From positions 124,001 to 188,000 of the forward strand of contig JAOSKK010000036.1 of assembly GCA_027493615.1 (NCBI GenBank): DNA of 64,000 nucleotides. The letters are read 5' to 3'. The number at the start of each line of letters is the position of its first letter. The first letter of the stretch is position 1. This DNA is from Verrucomicrobiota bacterium (lineage in GTDB: Bacteria > Verrucomicrobiota > Verrucomicrobiia > Limisphaerales > J093). Shown piece after piece: positions 50,287-61,545 of this stretch. Both the position numbers and the translations under genes were made by a program. The notes beneath the pieces were generated by a model. That model was not told the origin of the DNA, did not search any database, and saw only the letters and a program-made list of their open reading frames with translations.

Positions 50287-51180
50287 ATGACGACCGTTAT
50301 GCGCATTCCTTTGACCCCTCGCACCCCGGGTTGCGCCCCTCGAACTCGGCGCGGCGGTTTCACGCTGATTGAACTGCTCGTGGTGATCGCGATCATCGCC
50401 ATCCTGGCGGGCATGCTCCTCCCGGCGCTGGCCAAATCCAAGGCCAAGGCCACCGGCATTCTCTGCATGGGCAACACGAAGCAGCTCATGCTGGCTTGGT
50501 CCATGTACGTGGGCGACGCCAACGACCGGCTGCCCTTCGCCTACGCCCAGGAGGAAATCCGACTCATCCCAACTACAAATACGCCTGGGTTCACGGCATC
50601 CTCGATTTCAACAACGGGAACCGGCAGAACTGGGACGTCACCAACACCCTCGCTGCGGGGCGCCATTTGGCCGTACACCGGCGGCTCGGCCGGCATCTAC
50701 AAGTGCCCGGCGGACAAGAGCCAGATCCGCCAGGGAGGAACGGGCCCCATGGTGCCCCGGATTCGCAGCCTCTCGATGAATTCCTGGATGGGCATGAACG
50801 AAGGCGTGCACACCTGGTTCGGCGGCACCGAGTTCCGCGCCTACTTGAAGATGACCGACATCATCGATCCCGGTCCCACGATGACCTGGGTGCTGGTGGA
50901 CGAACACCCGGACAGCATCAACGACGGCTTCTTCTGCATCGACATGAACGGGTATCCCAACCCGGCCAACACGAAGCTGCCGGACGTCCCGTCGAGCACC
51001 CATAATAACGCCTGCGGTTTCTCCTTCGCCGACGGCCATTCCGAGATCAAGAAGTGGCAGGACCCGCGGACGTCACCCAAGGTCACGTACAAGGGCTCCG
51101 CCACCATGCCCAGCGCCACCCAGCCGAACAACAAAGACATCGTCTGGCTCTGGGAGCGCACCACCCGCTTCGTGCGGTAA
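50287..51180 (+). CDS. Type II pseudopilin-like protein with C-terminal H-x-DG motif (frameshifted)
   Basis: The protein is about 297 residues. The N-terminus has a prepilin leader and cleavage site RRGGFTLIELLVVIAIIAIL, followed by ILAGMLLPALAKSKAKAT, the standard start of verrucomicrobial and planctomycetal pseudopilins. The C-terminus has STHNNACGFSFADGHSEIKK, the H-x9-DG motif of the DUF1559-like group. Two compensating frame changes between about 50560 and 50650 give the segment YKYAWVHGILDFNNGNRQNW. It is probably exported by a type II-like secretion system. The start may be at 50287 or 50299; the leader up to the cleavage site is longer than usual. Confidence 0.82.
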   Translation: MTTVMRIPLTPRTPGCAPRTRRGGFTLIELLVVIAIIAILAGMLLPALAKSKAKATGILCMGNTKQLMLAWSMYVGDANDRLPFAYAQEEIRLIPTTNTPGFTASSISTTGTGRTGTSPTPSLRGAIWPYTGGSAGIYKCPADKSQIRQGGTGPMVPRIRSLSMNSWMGMNEGVHTWFGGTEFRAYLKMTDIIDPGPTMTWVLVDEHPDSINDGFFCIDMNGYPNPANTKLPDVPSSTHNNACGFSFADGHSEIKKWQDPRTSPKVTYKGSATMPSATQPNNKDIVWLWERTTRFVR

Positions 51181-51223
51181 CCCCGGCTACCACGGCTGAA
51201 CCAGCCCGCAGGGTCCTCGCGCC

Positions 51224-54200
51224 GTGCCCGGCCTGACCCCGACTCAACGGCTTGCCGTCGAGACGCGGGGCAATGTATTGGTCATCGCCGGGGCGGGCAC
51301 GGGCAAGACCCGGACGCTCGTCGAGCGTTGTCTCGAGCGGTTGCTTGATCCGGTTGACCCCGTCTCCCTCGAGGCGGTCTTGGTGGTCACGTTCACCGAG
51401 GCCGCCGCCGCCGAGTGCCGCCATCGCATCCGCCAACGCCTCGAAGCGGAGGTGGTGGCCCATCCCGAAGATCTCCGTCGTGCCGAGCAACTGGCGTTGG
51501 CGGACAGCGCCCGCATCGGGACCCTGCACGGGTTCTGTCTGCAACTGGTGCGCGAGCACTTCGCCGAGCTCGATCTGGATCCCCAGCTCGTGGTCCTCGA
51601 TGAATCGCAGAGCGCCATCCTCGCCGCCCGCACGCTGGACGACCTGCTCGAACGCCACTACATCGGCGCGTCCGAAACCGATCAGGCGGTTCAAGACCTG
51701 GTCCTGACCCAGGGCGGCGGTCGGGATGAGCGGCTCCGGGCGTTGGTGGGGCGTGTTCACGCCTACACCCAAACCCTGCCCGACCCGGCGGGTTGGTTGC
51801 GCGCCCAGCTCGAGGCCTTCGCTGAACCCGAACCGAGATCTTGGCCGGCCTGGCTCGAGGAAGGGGCGGTGGCCTGGCGTTCCGAGTGGCTCGAGACGCT
51901 CGCGGCCGTGCCTGCGGACAACGAGCGCGCCGAACAGTGCCGGACGATGCTCGAGGCGTTGCCTGCCCATCCGACCCGGGCGCAACTCGCCGCGGCCCTC
52001 GAGAGGTTGTCCGGTCTGGATGGCAACTGGCCCAAGGGCAAGAAGACGAGCTGGCGCAAGCCCCTCGACCGGCTCTTCCAGGACGCCGCCTTCCTCGGAT
52101 CGCTCGCTTCGGCGCAGGGCGATCAGGATCCGTTGGTCGAGGATTGGAACTGGGTCCGGCCGCCGCTGACGGCCTTGTTGGCGTTGGTCCAGGAGTTCGC
52201 CGCGGCTTTCGCCACCGCCAAACGCGAGCTGGCCGCCCTCGATTTCCACGACCTCGAGCAGTTCGCCCTGCAGTTGCTCTGGGACCGCGCCCGTGGCGAA
52301 CCAACCGCGCTCGCCCGCCAGTGGCAGCAGCGCCTCGACCTCCTCTTCGTGGACGAGTACCAGGACATCAACGCCGCCCAGGACTGCATCCTGCGCGCCC
52401 TCAGTCGGGACGGCCCCGCGGCCAACCGGTTCCTGGTCGGCGACGTCAAGCAAAGCATCTACCGGTTCCGCCTCGCCAATCCCCGCATCTTCCAGGATTA
52501 CGCCGCCGGGTGGCGGGCCGACCCAACCCACGGCACGGTGATCGCCCTGAACGAGAACTTCCGGTCGCGACCGCCGGTGCTCGAGTTCGTCAACGCCCTG
52601 TTCACGCCCTTGATGCAGCCCGCCGTGGGTGGGGTGGCTTACGACGAGGACGCCCGGTTGCGCGCGGGCCAGCGCGAGTCGGCGCCCACCGGCGAGCCGG
52701 GCGGGGGGGCGGCCGTGGAGTTGCTGTTGCGACTCAAGACACGGCGACCGGCGGGCACCGGCCGGGCCAACGAGTCGGGTGGCGACGAAGAGGCCGGGGA
52801 CGAGACCGAAAGCGACGAGCGCAGCGACGCCGAGCAGGAAGCGGCGCTGGTGGCCGAACGGTTGCAGGCGCTGAAGGCACTCCCGTTTCAGGTGTGGGAC
52901 GAACCTTGCGGCCAACGGCGCCCGGTCGAGTGGCGGGACATGGTGGTGCTGCTCCGCGCCCCGAGCGGCAAGGCGGAGGTTTACGCGAAGGTGTTCGCTG
53001 CCGCCGGCATCCCGCTGGCGGCGCGGCGCACCGGGCTGTACCAGGCGCTCGAGGTCAGCGATCTGCTCAGCCTGCTCGAGTTGCTCGACAACCCGCTCCA
53101 GGACCTTCCCGCCCTCGCCGTCCTGCGGTCGCCGCTGGTGGGGTTGACCGTGAACGAGCTCGCCGTGATCCGGTTGACGGCGCGCAGCGAGGCGTTCTGG
53201 ACTGCCTTGGCGGCCTTTCACCATCAGGCCGCGCCCGGCGCGGAGCCGCCTGACCCGACCGATCCCGTAGCCGCGGCCCGCGCGTCGGCCTGGCCGAAGG
53301 CGGATCGCTTCCTCGAACGCTTTGGCCGCTGGCGCGAGATGGCGCGGCTGGACTCGCTCTCGCACTGTCTCGAGACCGTGCTCGACGAGACCGGTTACGA
53401 GGATCAACTGCTGGCCCAGCCGCGGGGTGCGCAGCGCGTGGCGAACCTCCAGCGGTTGCTCGCCTTGACCCGCGATTTCGACCGGCTTCAGCGCCAGGGG
53501 CTGTTCCGGTTCCTGCGCTTCATCGAGGCGCAGCGCGCGGTCGAGTTCGATCCCGAGCCGGCGCCGGCAGAGGAGCAGGACGTCGTGCGGCTGATGAGCG
53601 TGCACCAGAGCAAAGGGCTCGAGTTCCCGGTGGTGGTGGTGGCGGACCTGGGCAAGGCGTTCAACCTGCGCGAACTGAGCGCCGGCATCGTGCTGGACGA
53701 ACGCTATGGGCTGGCTCCGCTCGTGAAGCCGCCCGGTCGCCCGCGCAGCTACCCCAGCCTGCCTCACTGGCTCGCCGCCCGCCGGGGCCGACACGAGGCG
53801 TTGGGCGAGGAACTTCGCCTGCTCTATGTAGCCACGACCCGCGCCTGCGAGAAGCTGGTGTTGGTGGGGACCACGTCCCGTTCGCGGGTTGAACGCGACG
53901 GGAGTGGGGCGGAGCCGGCTGATGAGCCGGTCGGCATGGGCCGGTTGCTCGCGGCGTCTTCGTGCCTCGACTGGCTCGGGCCGTTGCTCCCGCGGTTGAC
54001 CGGCTGCCCCGACTGGCTCGAGGTCGGGCAAGGACAGGGAACGCTACTGGACTGGCGGGTGATCGAGCAGGTTGGAGAAGCTGTCACTGCCCAGCCTGCC
54101 GCCGAGGTTGCCCCTCCTGCAGGGGCGAGGCTCCTGCCGAGCCAAACGGACCAGGCTGCCGCTCAAGAGCCACGCGGTGACACAGACGCGCCGGTGGTTC

Positions 54201-55049
54201 CCGTTGGTTGTGGTGCAGGCTTCCAGCCTGCAGCCGCCGACGTGTCCTGGACCTACCCCCACGAGGCGGCGACCCTCGAGCCAGCCAAGGCGTCGGTGAC
54301 CGGTCTGCGCCGCCGGGCGCTCGAGGTCGAAGAAGCCACCCACTGGTTTCGCCCCCCATCGCAGTGCGACCGTATACCGGACCCCCGAGGACCGAGGCGC
54401 GTCGGAGACGCCGATCGCGAGCCCGGACAAGGACGCGGCAGGCTGGAAGCCTGCACCACACACCGAGGCTGCAGTGCCCGGTGTGAAGCCGGCGGAACCG
54501 GTCTCCCTGACCGGTGCCGAGCGGGGCGTGGCGCATCATCGGTTCTTCGAGTTCGTGGCCCTCGACGCCCTCGGCAGCCGCGCGGCGGTCGAGGTGGAAG
54601 TCGAACGGCTTCGGCAGGGGGGCCGGCTGAGTGCGGCGGAAGCTGGGGCACTGGATCTCGAGGCGCTGACGGCGTTTGGCCAGTCCGAGCTGGGTCAGCG
54701 TCTGCGGGCGCAGGCCGCGCAGGTGCGACGGGAGCTGGAGTTCACGGTGCGACTCTCGCCGGCTGACTTTGCGGCGCTGGGGCTGCCGTGCACGCCGGGG
54801 TTGGACGCCGAAGAGTTCGTGGTGGTGCAGGGCGTGGTGGATCTGGCCTTGGTGGGGCCCGACTCGATCGAGATCCTGGATTTCAAGACTGATCAGGTCA
54901 CACGGGCGTCGGTGGGGGAGAAGGTGCAAGCGTACACGCCGCAACTCCGGCTGTACGCCCTGGCCCTGAGCCGGCTGTTTGCCCGGCCCGTGACCGGTGC
55001 CTGGCTGCATTTCCTGGCGATTGACGAGACGGTGCCGGTATCCGTCTGA
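51224..55049 (+). CDS. addA: AddA-type UvrD helicase/exonuclease carrying two repeat insertions (frameshifted)
   Basis: The product is about 1,275 residues. It has the superfamily I motifs in order: Walker A AGAGTGKTRTLVERCL, IGTLHGFC, DEYQDINAAQ, GDVKQSIYRFR, NENFRSRPPVLEFV, VHQSKGLEFPVVVV and RLLYVATTRACEKL, and a C-terminal RecB-type nuclease motif ILDFKTDQV. Such proteins unwind and trim DNA ends for recombination. Two REP-A copies lie in the linker between helicase and nuclease: 54210-54233, read as CGAGFQPA, and 54436-54459, read as GWKPAPH. A break at the C6 run near 54351-54356 separates the two halves. No addB partner is visible in the window. Confidence 0.87.
54210..54233 (+). repeat. 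REP-A palindromic repeat, copy 7, inside addA
   Basis: The core GCAGGCTTCCAGCCTGC is read as part of VGCGAGFQPAAADV in the linker region. The element is in the sense orientation. Confidence 0.9.
54436..54459 (-). repeat. REP-A palindromic repeat, copy 8, inside addA
   Basis: The reverse-orientation copy (GCAGGCTGGAAGCCTGC) is read as GWKPAPHTEA in the frame that leads into the nuclease domain. Confidence 0.88.
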
Positions 55050-55058
55050 GCGGAAGTC

Positions 55059-55167
55059 GAAAAGCGCCGGTGAACCGGACACACTCCAGACGCTGCGCGC
55101 GGAACGAACGGGCTGCGCCCATCGCGAAGCGTCTGGAGTGCGGGGGTCACCCCCGCTTTTCGTGCAC
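55059..55167 (-). repeat. 109-bp dyad element (REP-C), copy 2
   Basis: This is the reverse complement of the element at 49935-50043 with several point differences, including changed bases at the central loop. It begins 10 bases after the addA stop. Confidence 0.93.
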
Positions 55168-55283
55168 GGGTTATGGGAAGGGTTTCACCCCGGGCCGGCA
55201 GCGCGGTCGTTAACCCCACGGACATCGTGCTGGCAGACCTGCTGGCCGATCCGCTCCCGCGGCCCCGGTCCCGCGGAGGATTG

Positions 55284-57080
55284 CTAATCGTTTGCGAACC
55301 GCTCGACGAACCTCTCGGGGTGACGCCGGATTCGTTGATATGGGTGACCTTGGTCCAGGGCAGCCCGGGTTCGCCTTGGGCAAGCTTGAGCCACTGATCG
55401 GCAAAGGCTTTGCGGGAAGCGGGCAGCGGCCAGGTGGCGCCGGCGTCGGCGCACTGCTGGCGGAGCTTGTCCCAGAGCGAAAGCCACACGTAGCCCAGCC
55501 ACATCCGGCCTCGCTCCACGCGCGGTCGCAGTTCGCGGTCCCCGGCGACCGCGGCCTCGGCCTCGCGCCAGAGCCGCTCGGCTTCGGCGAGGGTCTTGAA
55601 GTTGTGGAACGTCGTGTCGGTGCGGGAGAAGCAGGTGAGGTTCCAGCCTTCCGAGGCGGTGTGCAGCAGTTCGAGGTATGGCTGGATGAACCGGGCGGCC
55701 GCGGGACCGTAGTAACCCTCGAGGAATTCCCGGATCAAGGCCCGGTCATCAAGCTGCGGGTTCCACAGCAGTTGCGCCAGCACCCACGCTCGCAGCTCGC
55801 TGAACTCCGAACCGTGACTCTGATAGGCGCCCTGCTCGAACAGGCCCTTGACATGGTGGGCGGCGAAGAAGCGGACGTTCGGGCCGAGCACGAACCAGTT
55901 CGGGTGCGGCTGCACGTAGTGTGCGAAGTCCGTCGTGTAATCCCAGATGTACAACCGGTCCGAGATGCTCTCCCAACCCCGGATGTCGTCGGCGAACTTC
56001 GCGTTGACCGGGTGATCGAGCGGCTCGCGGAAGTTGCACTCGATCGAGCAGAGGCGGACGATGACGTTCGGCCGCGGCTTGATCGTCTTGGGCGGCCGAC
56101 GCGTGTACTGGTAGGCCAGCGTATCCACGGCCACCAGCGGGAACTCGGCCTCGATCTGCTCCGCCACGTGGTTCACGAAGTCCAGCATCGTGCCGGCCTG
56201 GCTCCCCTCGGCGGTGTCGAGCGCCTTGCATTTCTCGCATTCGCACGCGCCGTACCAGTCGTTCTGCGACACGGACACGATACGCGCCTCCGGGCTTTCG
56301 CGGAGCCACTGCCGGACCCGCTCCACCACGTAGGCGCGCAGCTCGGGGTTCGTGAGGCACAACTGGGCGCGATCGTGCGTCCGCTTCCCGTCGCGGAGGC
56401 TGTACCACTCGGGATGCTTCGCGAAGTGCTCCTCCGGCGGCACCAGGGGATAGAAGGTGTGGACGAACCCGCGGTAACGGATCGCCCCGCCCCAGTCCTC
56501 GGGGATGGCGGCGGACTGGCTGTTCGAGTAGTTGCGCACCGCCCACCGCGCGTTGAAGGCCGGATACCAGAAGGGGTCGCGCGACTCGAACGGAGGCTGG
56601 TACCGGACCCGGAGCTGACCCACATGCAGGGTCGGATGCCGGGGCGTGAACGTGGCCCAGGGCGTCCACCACCGCACGCCGACGTATTGCTGGAGGAAAT
56701 GGTTCACGGCGTACAGCGTGCCCCGGGGCCGGCCCCCCAGGAGCAGCAGATGGTCGCCGCGCGTCTCGATCACAATCTCCTCGAGCCCCAGCCGCTCAAG
56801 CGGCAACTCAGGGGCCAGCCGCTGGGCGACCGGGCCCGGACCGACCACGATTGCGCGCGACGGCAGGTCGTCCCCGACTTCGCGTACGGGGGAACGTGGC
56901 GCCCGTCACCGCCGCGAGGGTCTCGGCCAACTCGCGTGCGGCATTGAGCTCCGCAGGCGTCGCACCGGCCTGGGTCACGATCTGGTATTCCGTTGCCCCC
57001 TGCGTCGCGAGGGTCAAAGCGGAGGCACGGGGTAGGCCGACCACGAGGGCCGCGGCCAGCAGAAGCGAGGTTGGATTCAT
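55284..57080 (-). CDS. DUF4838 glycosidase-like secreted protein (frameshifted)
   Basis: The product is about 598 residues. It has a signal peptide (MNPTSLLLAAALVVGLPRAS), an N-terminal segment like the GH67/GH20 accessory domain (VIETRGDHLLLLGGRPRGTL, YAVNHFLQQYVGVRWWTPWA), and the DUF4838 core with HPEWYSLRDGKR, VSQNDWYGACECEKCKALDT and a conserved NVIVRLCSIECNFREPLDHP. Breaks lie near 56890 and 55316; the latter correction gives the tail ESGVTPERFVERFAND and a stop at 55284. Its role is likely breakdown of a plant or algal glycan. It diverges from the GH38-like gene to its right. Confidence 0.82.
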
Positions 57081-57236
57081 GGCAGGACGAGTTCCGGGCA
57101 CGTGGGAATTCAGTGGCGAGAGACTCGCAGCCCTGGCATCCCCGGCAACCCCGAATCGGGCGTTCGCCGATGCGTCTGCGGCGAAGGAAGGACCGGTGAG
57201 GAAGCGGGGATCGGAGCGCGCCCCACTCGGTGGGGG

Positions 57237-57344
57237 GCACCACAGAGGCGCGAAAGACACAGAGGGCCGGGAGGGAGAGAGGCGGTGGCGCAAGGCTCGG
57301 CGGGGAGTCCTCGTTCCTCTGTGTCCCTCGTGTCTCTGTGGTGC
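57237..57344. repeat. Empty inverted repeat of the CTCTGTGGTGC type
   Basis: Arms at 57237-57266 (GCACCACAGAGGCGCGAAAG start) and 57316-57344 (CTCGTGTCTCTGTGGTGC end) pair with few mismatches around a 49-base centre. No gene lies inside. Words like these often surround GxxExxY genes. The whole 358-bp gap from 57081 to 57439 holds nothing else that I can support, apart from the promoters of the two divergent genes. Confidence 0.7.
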
Positions 57345-57439
57345 ACGAGCGGTTTCCGGTCGGGTTGGATGGGGGCCTGGTGGAGGACATCTGGACGGGT
57401 TGCCTTGCCGGCCTCTCCACGCCTACACTGTCGCCCACC

Positions 57440-59977
57440 ATGAAAGCCACTCCACGCCTCGCGGGTTTGTTCGCCCTCGGCGGCACGCTCGCGTGCCTTC
57501 TGGCCCAAGCCGCCCAGGCCGCCGACCCTGCCGCCGCTGCGCCAGCTCACATCCGCCAGCTCGATCTCATCCACTTTTCGCACACCGACTACGGTTTCAC
57601 CGATCACCCGGCGGTCTGCCGCGACATGCAGATTCGCTACCTCGACATCGCCCTCGACACCGCCCGTGCCACGCTGCATCTGCCCGACGAAGCGCGCTTC
57701 CGCTGGACTGCCGAGACGACCGTCGCGGTTGACGACTGGTGGCAGGCCGCCTCCCCTGCCCGCCGCGAGCAGTTCCTCGAAGCCGTCCGCGCCGGCCAAC
57801 TGGAGGTGACGGCCCTTCCCTTCAACAACACGCCTTTTTCTGAGCCGCGACCAGTGGCGCGCCATGACGCACTGGTTGCCCGAAGACCTCTGGCAGGCTT
57901 GCGCGCCGCAGACCGCCGTGCAGAACGACGTCAACGGCTTCCCCCGCGCCGGTGCCCAGGCCCTCCTCGACCGTGGTGTCCGCTACCTGTTCTCCGGCAT
58001 CAACAGCGACAGCGGCGGCCCCCCCCTTCCGCGCCTCACCGCCTTCTGGTGGAAACAGCCCGACGGCCGCCGCCTCTTCGTCTGGATGAGCCTCACTTAC
58101 GGCGACGGCTTCTTCTTCTTCGAAACCGAGGAATGGCGCCGCGGCCCGCTGCCCCTCGCGGCTGACGCCCGCTATCGCCCGCCCCGCGCCGGCGATGTCC
58201 TGAAGACCGACGAAGCCTCGCTCCGCCGCGCGCACGAGCAATGCCTCCGCCGCCTGCGCCAGTTCGAGCAAGACGGCTACCGTCACCCCGTCCTCGTCGT
58301 CTCCATGACCAGCATGTGGCGCTACGACAACGACCCGCCCTTCCCGCCGCTCGCGGATTTCGTCGCCGCCTGGAACCAGCTTGGTCTCGAACCCCGCCTC
58401 CGCCTCACCACCGCCACCGAGGCCATGAAACACCTTGAGCAGGTTGCCGGCGCCGACGCTCCCGAGTACACCGGCGAATGGACCGATTGGTGGGCCAACG
58501 GCACCGCCTCCGCCCCGCGCGAAGTCGCCGCCAGCCGCTTCGCCAAACGCTTCCTCGCCGCCGCCCAATCCCCGGTGTGGGGACCGCTCGACGACCCGAC
58601 CCGTCACCGGATCGAAGCCCTCACCCGGGACCTGTGCCTCTTCGACGAACACACGTGGGGTTCCGGCATGAGCATCGGCCAGCCCTACAGCCTCGACGCC
58701 CAGGGCCAGTTCAACGAAAAGGCCCGGCTGGCGTGGCGGCCCATGGCCCTCGCCGAGTGGTTGCTCGGCCAGCGGGCGCGCACGCGGCTCGTCCCCGCCG
58801 GCGAAGGCCTCTGGCTCGCCAACCCGGCCCCCGCCCCTTCGCCGGCTGGGCCTCCCTCATCACCTCCTGCCTCCGCGACGACTACCGATCCGTCGAGGAT
58901 CCCGCCACCGGCCGCCGCGCCCAACTCTTCTTCGAACCCGGCCCGCTCTGGGGTCGCCCCGCCCGACCTGCCGACCTGAGTCGCGAAGACGTTTCGGCGA
59001 CGTTCCCCGACCAGGTGGCCAACCGCTTCGCCCGCTTCTGGGTCGAACCGCTCGACGCCGCCGGCCTGCGCCGCTACGTCCTCCACCGCGAACCCGGCAC
59101 GGAGTCTGTCCGCGCGTCGGGTCCACCTCCCACCGTCCCCACCGACGCGCACGGCTGGCCGGTCAGCGCCACCTGGCCCGGCATGCAGCAGCCGCTGTTC
59201 ACCAGCGGCCTGGGCGACTTCGTGTCCGTTCGAGTAAACGCCTTCGCCCCGCGCTGGGCCCTGCAGGACATCTGGGGAGCAGCCGGAGCGGCCAAGCGCC
59301 AGCTCCAGGAGGAGAAGCTCGCCTTCATCGCTGGCACGCCCGGCGGCCCGACGGCCTTCGAGGAGACGCCTCACACGCTCCGGTACACGCAGCCCCTGGA
59401 ACATCCCCGGCTGGCCTGGGCCACCCGCCGCCTCGAAATCTGGAAACGGGAACCCCGCGCGCGCCTGACCTTCCGCCTCAACCGCCGCTCGTCCTTCGAC
59501 CCCGAGCTGCTCTGTGTGGTGAGTCCGCTGCCCTGCGACGGCACCCTGCCCCGGCTGAGCAGCGGCGGCTTGGGTTTCACGCCGTTCAGCGATCAGATGC
59601 CGGGGACCTGCCGCGATTACTTCGCCATTGATGGCTGGGCCCACTACGCCACCCCGTCGGGACACTGGCTCTGGGTCACCCGCGACGCGCCGCTCATCAC
59701 GCTCGATGGCCCGCATCCCAAATCCCGGATCACCGCCCCGCCGCCCCGCACCGGCCGCCTGCTGGCGATCCTCTTCGACAACTTCTGGTACACCAACTTC
59801 CAGGGCGACAGCCCCGGGGTGATGGAGTTTCAGTTCGATCTGGTCTGGCGCGCCGAACTGGCCGACGACCGCGAGGCCGACGCCCTGGCCCAGACGCTGA
59901 CGACCGACCCGGTGATCGTTCTCAACCCCGCCCTTCCCGAACACCCCCTGCTCCTCGAACATCTCTTCCGACCGTAG
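57440..59977 (+). CDS. GH38-like secreted glycosidase (frameshifted)
   Basis: The product is about 845 residues with signal peptide PRLAGLFALGGTLACLLAQA. It starts its mature part with IRQLDLIHFSHTDYGFTDHP, the HxD metal-binding start of alpha-mannosidase-type (GH38/57) barrels, then WTAETTVAVDDWW, ALPFNNTPFSE, VQNDVNGFPRAGAQALLDRG and MSLTYGDGFFFFE. The C-terminal half is beta-rich with RLSSGGLGFTPFSDQMPG and ILFDNFWYTNFQGDSPGVME, as seen in large bacterial GH38-related proteins. Breaks lie near 57840 and 58855. The substrate is unknown; retention of export fits polysaccharide use. It diverges from the DUF4838 gene. Confidence 0.78.
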
Positions 59978-60050
59978 GCGTGGCCTGGCTGGCCGCGACT
60001 CCTTCTCCTCGGCGCGCGGATCTGGCCAGAGGCGGGCGACCGCCCGGCCG

Positions 60051-60929
60051 TCAGCAGGGCTTGCCGGCCAGTTGGAGGAACGGGGCGTTGGAGGCGATGT
60101 CAATCGCCTGCGTGGACAAGGCCAACATGCCGGTGTCCGGATGGTACGTGCCCGAGAACTTGCTGCGGACGAAGATCGGTGATTGCGCCCGATACAGGAC
60201 GCCATCAAACAGGGTGGTGTTGAGTTCGCCGCTGACGTGGCCGGTTTCCACGTCGAGCACGCCCACCGAGGGCTTCCGCGGGTCCAGCATCTGGTCGAAT
60301 GCCGGCAGTTTCAGATCACCCAGTAGCGTGGGCAGCGATCTCGCCACCAGGCTCTCGACCCGGAAACACTGAAAGCGGTCGCCCGGGTTGGATCGCACGG
60401 CGAAAGCGGCCGTGCTGGGTCGGAATCTCCCCTTGAGCGGCTCCTCCCGGTTGGAGAAGACCGCAGGAATCACCACGACCCCGGCGGATGGCGTCGGATC
60501 GTCGATCATCACAAAGGTCGAAATGGCCTGGCTCCCCAAGGGATTGTCGCCCAGATAGGCCGTCTGGGTTTCCTGCTTCGGGAACAGACTTCTGATCCCG
60601 TCCACCAGCGTCTTGAGGATGTCAATGATCCCCTGAATGAGCACCTTGATGGCCTCAATCGCCTTCTTCAGGATTCGGATGAAGAGGTCGATGTTTGACT
60701 CAAGATCATCCAGCAGCCCCGCGGCTTCTTCGGGGCTGGGCAGGACCCCGAGTTTGAAGCCCGCGAGTGCGCCCGTGGCGACGCCGATCTTCCTTGCGAG
60801 CTGGCGCTTTTCCTCGGTGCTGCCCGGTTTGTTCTTGAGCTCGTCGGCCTTCGCTTCGAGTTCCTGCTTCGCCTTCTCCACGATCTCCTTCAACTGCTGG
60901 GCCTGCTGGGGTGATAGTTCGTTGGCCAT
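60051..60929 (-). CDS. Unknown protein with helical N-terminus
   Basis: The protein is 292 residues, intact, without a signal peptide. Residues 1-50 form a charged coiled coil (LSPQQAQQLKEIVEKAKQEL). Residues 78-117 are a long amphipathic helix (IRILKKAIEAIKVLIQGIID). The rest is beta-rich and starts AYLGDNPLGSQAISTFVMID. I do not recognise it. It stands alone and faces a plus-strand GH38-like gene. Confidence 0.6.
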   Translation of the reverse strand: MANELSPQQAQQLKEIVEKAKQELEAKADELKNKPGSTEEKRQLARKIGVATGALAGFKLGVLPSPEEAAGLLDDLESNIDLFIRILKKAIEAIKVLIQGIIDILKTLVDGIRSLFPKQETQTAYLGDNPLGSQAISTFVMIDDPTPSAGVVVIPAVFSNREEPLKGRFRPSTAAFAVRSNPGDRFQCFRVESLVARSLPTLLGDLKLPAFDQMLDPRKPSVGVLDVETGHVSGELNTTLFDGVLYRAQSPIFVRSKFSGTYHPDTGMLALSTQAIDIASNAPFLQLAGKPC

Positions 60930-61305
60930 AGCGCTTCTCCTGCGTCGGTTCTGCGGTTCCGTTCCGTATGACCAGGTTGACGGGGAGCCCGATGCACAGC
61001 GCCGGGCTTCGCACCATCACGCGGCCCGCCCTGGGGCGCTGCGCGGCAGTCCACCGCATGCCCCGCACCCGCCGGGCACGGTGTGGCGCCTGCGCACGGC
61101 CTGATCCTGATCATGCCCCGCACCATCTGCTATCGCATTCGTTAATGCAATACAAAAGTCAACCTTGGTACAAGCTCCTCGCTGGCGGGACGCCACAACC
61201 GCAGCATGCGGCTCCGGGCCCGCATCAAACCCCGGCTTCCTGCCCGGTGAAAGGCGACGAAGCCAGGTCGACAAGTGTGACCGCGGCCGGTAAGAACCTC
61301 ATCGC
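60930..61305. other. 376-bp gap, no gene seen
   Basis: The stretch contains a GC-rich run (to about 61120), followed by an AT-richer patch near 61135-61170 that may hold the promoter of the AbrB gene. I see no repeat family member or RNA gene. Confidence 0.5.
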
Positions 61306-61545
61306 ATGACAGATGAAACCGTGGTCACCAGCAAGGGGACCAGCACCATCCCCCTGGGAATCCGCCGAAAAGCAGGGATCGGCACCGGCACCATCATCCA
61401 GTGGACGCTCGAACCGGACGGCCGCATCGTCCTCCGCAAGAAGCCGGGCGAGCTGAATGAGGCGCAACGCCACATCCGCGCCCGTGCCGGCGGATGGCAG
61501 GGGCCGATTTCGGGCGTGGAACTACTGCGGCGGACCAGGCCATGA
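61306..61545 (+). CDS. AbrB/SpoVT-type antitoxin
   Basis: The protein is 79 residues. The start TVVTSKGTSTIPLGIRRKAG is the swapped-hairpin DNA-binding motif of AbrB/MazE-type antitoxins (normally with Gln or Val in place of STIPL). A tail of about 45 residues, ending ISGVELLRRTRP, would bind a PIN toxin. Its stop overlaps the ATG of a PIN gene, the standard arrangement of these modules, but here the toxin is collapsed to a remnant. Confidence 0.82.
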   Translation: MTDETVVTSKGTSTIPLGIRRKAGIGTGTIIQWTLEPDGRIVLRKKPGELNEAQRHIRARAGGWQGPISGVELLRRTRP

